Source: CAZZKJ01 sp964654695 (GTDB lineage Bacteria; Krumholzibacteriota; Krumholzibacteriia; WVZY01). Taken from it: a stretch of DNA of 27,231 nucleotides. The translations under genes and the position numbers were made by a program. Below the pieces are notes generated by a model that was not told the origin of the DNA, did not search any database, and worked only from the letters and a program-made list of their open reading frames with translations. Numbering within the stretch: the first letter of the stretch is position 1; each line of letters begins with the position of its first letter. Positions 23,258 to 27,231 of this stretch are shown piece after piece. Location of the stretch: NCBI GenBank assembly GCA_964654695.1, contig CAZZKJ010000031.1, positions 1 through 27,231 of the forward strand, in the 5' to 3' direction.

Positions 23258-23287
23258 ATTATAACAGGAAAGAAGGGGAGGCACCAA
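23258..23287 (-). promoter_or_regulatory. Candidate promoter for selC and downstream genes
   Basis: TTGGTG (23287-23282), 18-base spacer, TATAAT (23263-23258, perfect -10). The transcript would start near 23251, about 55 bases before the tRNA 5' end. The -35 is weak, but this is the best match in the ridA-selC gap. Confidence 0.5.
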
Positions 23288-23324
23288 ATTATTAATTCTA
23301 TGAGGTACAGGAAATCAACGGACG

Positions 23325-23705
23325 CTACTGGTTTCTCGCGATCGCTTCTATTTCGACCCGGGCACCAAGCGGAAGCTTGCTCACTTCGACGGTAGCCCGT
23401 GCCGGAGGATAATCGCCGAAATACTCGGAATATACTTCGTTAACAGCGCCGAAATCCTCGAGGTTGGCCAGATAGACGGTGGTCTTGACGACGTTCTCCA
23501 GCTTCATTCCCGCCGCTTCGAGAACAGACCGCAAGTTCTCGATTACTCTTCGTGTCTGATCAGCCGGATCATTCGACTCAATCCTGGTTGTGGAAGGATC
23601 GATTGCTATTTGACCGGACAGGTAAAGCGTGTCTCCAACCAAAATTCCCTGGCTATAGGGACCGATGGCCTGCGGGGCGGCATCCGTGTTGATTGTTTTT
23701 TTCAT
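23325..23705 (-). CDS. ridA: RidA-family reactive intermediate deaminase
   Basis: RidA hydrolyses enamine/imine intermediates (such as 2-aminoacrylate) released by PLP enzymes, protecting them from damage. The 126 residues carry the family signature: AIGPYSQGI (13-21), LYLSGQIAID, and the carboxy-terminal YPPARATVEVSKLPLGARVEIEAIA. That block contains the substrate-binding arginine of the PARA segment and the terminal glutamate. Length is standard. The ATG at 23705 has no obvious Shine-Dalgarno. It follows glmS by 69 bases and is probably the last gene of glmM-glmS-ridA. Confidence 0.96.
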   Translation of the reverse strand: MKKTINTDAAPQAIGPYSQGILVGDTLYLSGQIAIDPSTTRIESNDPADQTRRVIENLRSVLEAAGMKLENVVKTTVYLANLEDFGAVNEVYSEYFGDYPPARATVEVSKLPLGARVEIEAIARNQ

Positions 23706-23774
23706 AAGCTTTTATTAAGTGATCTGCCGCGGCATCGTGGATTTATTAGAAACCAGATACGTCTCGATATTAAT

Positions 23775-25601
23775 TTATTCAACAGTAACGCTCTTGGCCA
23801 GATTCCTGGGCTGATCTACATCGCAGCCCCTTAGTACCGCCATATGATACGCCAAAAGCTGAAGGGGAACAACCGTGAGCGTAGGATAAAACATATCCAG
23901 GGTTTGCGGAATGGTGATTATATGATCGGCAACTTTTGCTACCTCTTCATCTTCTTCATTTGCGATGACTATCAAGCGTCCTTTCCGCGCTTTCACTTCT
24001 GCTATATTGCCGACGATCTTGCCGTATGCATTATCCTTGGGACAAATCACCACCACCGGCATGTTTTCCGCAATCAATGCTATAGGCCCATGCTTCATCT
24101 CCGCGGCGGGGTATCCTTCGGCGTGTATATAGGATATCTCCTTGAGCTTTAGAGCACCTTCAAGCGCTACGGGGAAATTAGGTCCCCTGCCGAGGTAAAG
24201 AAAATTATCACTATCGGCGTAGACTTTCGCGATTTCATATATCTGCTCGTTCTTATCCAAAATCTGTTTTATCTGGCCCGGAACATTCCGCATGGCTTCA
24301 ATTATATCCTGGCCTTCGCGTTTGGACATGACCCGCATTCTGCCCAGCATGACGGCGAGGATACTCAAAGCCGCCACTTGGGAAGTAAAAGCCTTGGTTG
24401 ATGCGACGCCTATCTCCGGACCGGCGTGGATATAAACCCCGCCGTCGGACTCGCGTGCTATAGTGCTGCCCACAACATTACATATTCCCATAACCCGCGA
24501 ACCCTTGCGCCGAGCTTCACGCATCGCTTCCAGGGTATCTACTGTTTCTCCCGATTGACTAATAGCGATAGTAACCGTTCCGGGCTCCACAATGGGATTG
24601 CGATAACGGAATTCACTTGCGTACTCGACCTCCACCGGCAGGCGCGCATGCTCTTCAATCATGTATTCCCCAATCAAAGCGGCATGCCAGCTGGTTCCAC
24701 AGCCCAAAAGAACAATTCGTTTGATTTCCCTTATTTCGCGCTCGGTCATATTCAAACCACCCAATCTGGCATCCCCTGCTTCATGAATGAGTCTGCCCCG
24801 CATCGCGTTTTTGGTTGTTTCCGGCTGTTCGAATATTTCCTTGAGCATGAAATGATCGTAACCGCCTTTTTCAATCATATCAAGATTCCACGATACTTCC
24901 TGAATCTCCTTGGTTACTTCCACATTGTCTATCGTCATCGTCATGAATCCTGATGGATCGACTACGACCATTTCTTTATCGTCAAGGTATACCACCTGGC
25001 GCGTATGCTTGAGGATTGCGGATACATCCGAAGCGAGAAAATACTCTTTTTCTGCAATACCGACTACCAGCGGACTTCCGTTGCGGACGCCAATGAGTTT
25101 ATCGGGATCTTTCTTGGACAGGATAACGAGGCCGTAAGTGCCTTCAAGTTGAGCCGCGGCTTTTTGAACCGCATCCTCGAGGGAGTCTTTGTAAAACTCC
25201 TCAATCAAGTGAGAGATTACTTCGGTGTCAGTATCAGTAATAAACTTATGCCCGTTGCTTTCGAGACGGGTTTTTATAACCTGGTAGTTCTCGATAATTC
25301 CATTGTGAATAACAGCTATATCGCCCGTGCAATCAAGATGAGGATGCGCGTTCTTGGTCGTGGGTTCACCGTGCGTGGCCCAACGCGTGTGCGCGATACC
25401 GCGCGTGCCCGGCAGGGTTTTGCCGGATAAGAGCTGCTCGAGCTTTGATATTTTCCCTTCGGTTTTAGCGAGAATGATCTTGCCGCCGTCAACTGTAGCG
25501 ACTCCGGCAGAATCGTAGCCCCGGTATTCCAGGCGTTTCAGACCTTCGATGAGAATAGGCAAAGCTTCATTGTTTCCAATATATCCAATTATTCCGCACA
25601 T
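23775..25601 (-). CDS. glmS: Glutamine--fructose-6-phosphate aminotransferase (isomerising)
   Basis: GlmS makes glucosamine-6-phosphate from fructose-6-phosphate and glutamine, the entry to UDP-GlcNAc, peptidoglycan and lipid A. The 608 residues begin MCGIIGYIG, with the nucleophilic Cys after Met removal, and continue with the class II glutaminase domain. Two SIS sugar-phosphate isomerase domains follow (GCGTSWHAALIGEYM, SQSGETVDTLEA, EGALKLKEISY). The protein ends in the canonical NLAKSVTVE. The ATG at 25601 is preceded by AGGGGG about 9 bases upstream. The gap to glmM is 24 bases, too short for a glmS ribozyme. Confidence 0.98.
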   Translation of the reverse strand: MCGIIGYIGNNEALPILIEGLKRLEYRGYDSAGVATVDGGKIILAKTEGKISKLEQLLSGKTLPGTRGIAHTRWATHGEPTTKNAHPHLDCTGDIAVIHNGIIENYQVIKTRLESNGHKFITDTDTEVISHLIEEFYKDSLEDAVQKAAAQLEGTYGLVILSKKDPDKLIGVRNGSPLVVGIAEKEYFLASDVSAILKHTRQVVYLDDKEMVVVDPSGFMTMTIDNVEVTKEIQEVSWNLDMIEKGGYDHFMLKEIFEQPETTKNAMRGRLIHEAGDARLGGLNMTEREIREIKRIVLLGCGTSWHAALIGEYMIEEHARLPVEVEYASEFRYRNPIVEPGTVTIAISQSGETVDTLEAMREARRKGSRVMGICNVVGSTIARESDGGVYIHAGPEIGVASTKAFTSQVAALSILAVMLGRMRVMSKREGQDIIEAMRNVPGQIKQILDKNEQIYEIAKVYADSDNFLYLGRGPNFPVALEGALKLKEISYIHAEGYPAAEMKHGPIALIAENMPVVVICPKDNAYGKIVGNIAEVKARKGRLIVIANEEDEEVAKVADHIITIPQTLDMFYPTLTVVPLQLLAYHMAVLRGCDVDQPRNLAKSVTVE

Positions 25602-25625
25602 ATTATCGATCCCCCTGCAATTGCT

Positions 25626-27017
25626 TCAATGCGATGTCCAGACTTCCTCAAGAAGCATTTCGGCCCTTTTGATAAAGTCTTCACTTTTCCTTTTTGTTTC
25701 CGCCTCGGCAATTATCCTGACAACCCCCTCGGTATTTGACACCCGAACATGAACCCATCCCTCCGCGAAATCAACCCTGACACCATCGGTCGCATCTATT
25801 TTAACCGGATTTTGCCTTTGAAATAAAAGCTTTATTTTATCAACATCGAATTCGCCCTTCAGGGGGGTCTTCTTCTTTATAATAACGAAAGGGGGATACG
25901 AGCTTATCTGCTCGCCGAGCGTGCGCCCCCGCTCTGCTAGAAATTGCAAGATAAGTGCCACCGCCACCAGCCCATCGCGTCCCGGGTGGAGCGGTGTGAA
26001 TATCACGCCCCCGTTACCTTCGCCGCCAATGACGGCGCCGTGGGAAAGCATCCCTTTAACCACATGCGCTTCGCCTACGGATGTGCGGATTAACTTTACC
26101 CCCCGGCGGGCGGCGATCCGCTCTATAATTGAAGATGTGCTCATGTTTACGACAACCGGAGATTCATGAATAGAAAGAACAAAATCCGTGGAGAGCGCCA
26201 GTGTATATTCCTCGCTTATAGGCCCGATTCCCGCACAGGCCAAAGCCAGGCGGTCGGCGTCGGGATCGAGAGCAAAACCCAGATCGGCCTTGGAACGCTC
26301 TACGGCGGAGGCGAGATCGCTGAGATTATCGGGGCGCGGTTCGGGGTCTCTGTAAAAATCACCGTCACTTTTACAATTTATTTTAACAACCTCAACACCG
26401 AGTTCGCGAAGCAGACGTGGCGCGATGACGCTTCCGGCTCCGTTTATGCAGTCGAGCACGACCGTAAAAGCGCGCTTCGCTATCATAGCCGGCTTTACCA
26501 GGTCAAGAGACAGCAGCAGGTCAATATGATCGTCGGCCGAACGTTCGTAAGAACTGATCCGCCCCGCCGTTTCACCCGCCTTCCCCGGCAGACCGTTTTC
26601 CGGGGGGAGGGCAGATTTAAGTTTTTCGCTCATTTCCTTGGAAATGAATATCCCCCTCTCGTCCAAAAACTTGAGGGCATTCCATTGGATGGGATTATGG
26701 CTTGCAGTAACGATGATACCGCCGGCCGCATTCATTTTTGTGACCATGAGTTCGACGGTTGGCGTGGCCGCAATTCCAAGTTCTATGCACTCGCGGCCTG
26801 AAGATTTTATCGCCTCTGCGGCGGCCGACTCGAGTTCGCTTCCCGATGGACGCGTATCCCTGCCGATTACAATCGAACCTTCGCCGAGAATCCTGCAGAA
26901 AGCGCTCGTTAATCTTGCTACCACACCGGTATCGAGACTTTCACCTACTATGCCGCGCGCACCGGCGACCGAAAAAAGGAGCCCGGGGGGAAGCAGTTCG
27001 GAAGACGAATTTTTCAT
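25626..27017 (-). CDS. glmM: Phosphoglucosamine mutase-like phosphohexomutase
   Basis: Member of the alpha-D-phosphohexomutase superfamily. The position before glmS suggests that it converts glucosamine-6-phosphate to glucosamine-1-phosphate. The 463 residues show the active-site phosphoserine loop TASHNP (104-109, S106), the metal loop DPDADR (251-256), the sugar-recognition loop GGEGNGGV (331-338) and the phosphate-binding loop RVSNTEG (425-431). GlmM proteins usually have RPSGTEP and phosphoglucomutase/phosphomannomutases RxSNTxP, so substrate choice is not settled by the last motif. The ATG at 27017 has no Shine-Dalgarno and lies about 3 bases from the predicted transcript start. Confidence 0.87.
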   Translation of the reverse strand: MKNSSSELLPPGLLFSVAGARGIVGESLDTGVVARLTSAFCRILGEGSIVIGRDTRPSGSELESAAAEAIKSSGRECIELGIAATPTVELMVTKMNAAGGIIVTASHNPIQWNALKFLDERGIFISKEMSEKLKSALPPENGLPGKAGETAGRISSYERSADDHIDLLLSLDLVKPAMIAKRAFTVVLDCINGAGSVIAPRLLRELGVEVVKINCKSDGDFYRDPEPRPDNLSDLASAVERSKADLGFALDPDADRLALACAGIGPISEEYTLALSTDFVLSIHESPVVVNMSTSSIIERIAARRGVKLIRTSVGEAHVVKGMLSHGAVIGGEGNGGVIFTPLHPGRDGLVAVALILQFLAERGRTLGEQISSYPPFVIIKKKTPLKGEFDVDKIKLLFQRQNPVKIDATDGVRVDFAEGWVHVRVSNTEGVVRIIAEAETKRKSEDFIKRAEMLLEEVWTSH

Positions 27018-27026
27018 AATGCAAAG

Positions 27027-27055
27027 AACATATTGGAAAATAAGGGGGTTGTCAA
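27027..27055 (-). promoter_or_regulatory. Strong promoter for glmM-glmS-ridA
   Basis: TTGACA (27055-27050, six of six), 17-base spacer, TATGTT (27032-27027, four of six). The predicted start lies at about 27020, three bases before the glmM ATG, which implies an almost leaderless message. Confidence 0.7.
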
Positions 27056-27166
27056 CTCCATTAGGCCGCGCCGACTTTATCTGGATAGAATGATCGAACT
27101 TGAGCTATACTCGCCCGCAATTGCAATACGGAAACAGGCGAAAGCAATCTTGTTGGAGGAGCATAT

Positions 27167-27231
27167 ATGCCGAAAAACGAATCATCGAATAAAGCAAATG
27201 ACACTCCCCAAAAAAACATTCCCAATCCCAT
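27167..27231 (+). CDS. 5' end of an unidentified plus-strand gene (partial)
   Basis: The only plus-strand gene start in the window. The ATG at 27167 follows an excellent Shine-Dalgarno, GGAGGAG, with 5 bases between. The 21 visible codons, MPKNESSNKANDTPQKN and a few more, are hydrophilic and low in complexity, with no stop before the edge. Such a tail could precede a membrane or DNA-binding domain, but nothing can be identified. It is divergent from glmM, with about 110 bases of shared upstream region. A TATACT at 27106-27111 is a possible -10 with no good -35. Confidence 0.6.
   Translation, partial: MPKNESSNKANDTPQKNIPNP

Noticed and set aside
25602..25625. glmS ribozyme upstream of glmS
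   Set aside because: Only 24 bases separate glmM and glmS, far too little for the ribozyme.
1..27231. CRISPR array, toxin-antitoxin, phage, defence or biosynthetic cluster
   Set aside because: I saw no regular spaced repeats, and apart from the edge fragments and the 77-codon ORF nearly all real frames match housekeeping families.

Overview
This window is a bacterial chromosome segment of mid-range GC. Nearly every gene lies on the minus strand, so transcription runs from high to low coordinates. The content is housekeeping: replication and transcription (dnaG, rpoD), heat shock (hrcA-grpE-dnaK-dnaJ), translation (lepA, two tRNAs, RNase P RNA), repair and ribosome rescue (recJ, mutS2), nucleotide and tRNA quality control (maf, dtd), protein export (lepB), haem handling (hemW) and amino-sugar synthesis (glmM, glmS). 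The lineage cannot be fixed from the sequence alone. Signal peptidase I, CvpA, a type-A-like RNase P RNA, a long-spacer RpoD and a secreted DUF5683-type protein fit a diderm bacterium. I lean towards an FCB-superphylum-like candidate lineage, as an inference only. A tRNA-Sec gene shows that the organism probably encodes selenoproteins.

Layout in transcription order. (a) 27017-23325: glmM-glmS-ridA behind a TTGACA-N17-TATGTT promoter, divergent from an unidentified plus-strand gene that runs off the right edge. (b) 23287-18742: a promoter, tRNA-Sec, a DUF5683-type gene, then lepA-lepB-hemW. (c) 18759-12883: a heat-shock operon hrcA-(small ORF)-grpE-dnaK-dnaJ-rsmE. (d) 12886-5447: a macromolecular-synthesis operon yqeY-cvpA-mutS2-dnaG-rpoD followed by a CAU-anticodon tRNA and a strong intrinsic terminator. 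(e) 5446-5071: a 375-base gene-free stretch with a hairpin-forming repeat element, a second hairpin, a good promoter and a structured leader whose terminator-like hairpin abuts the next start codon. (f) 5070-3738: a coiled-coil zinc-ribbon protein and an RNase HI-family protein that overlap. (g) 3671-3263: rnpB with its own promoter. (h) 3164-1: recJ-dtd-maf and then the first 55 codons of mtnA, which run in frame into an IS1380-family transposase fragment at the left edge.

No CRISPR array, phage block or obvious new defence or biosynthetic system is present. The most interesting signals are regulatory: the structured leader or small RNA at 5071-5224, the hairpin that hides the dnaJ ribosome-binding site, a candidate 77-codon ORF that fills the hrcA-grpE gap with a strong Shine-Dalgarno, probable leaderless initiation of glmM, the inverted-repeat element at 5319-5434, and the mtnA/transposase chimera, which may be an assembly join.
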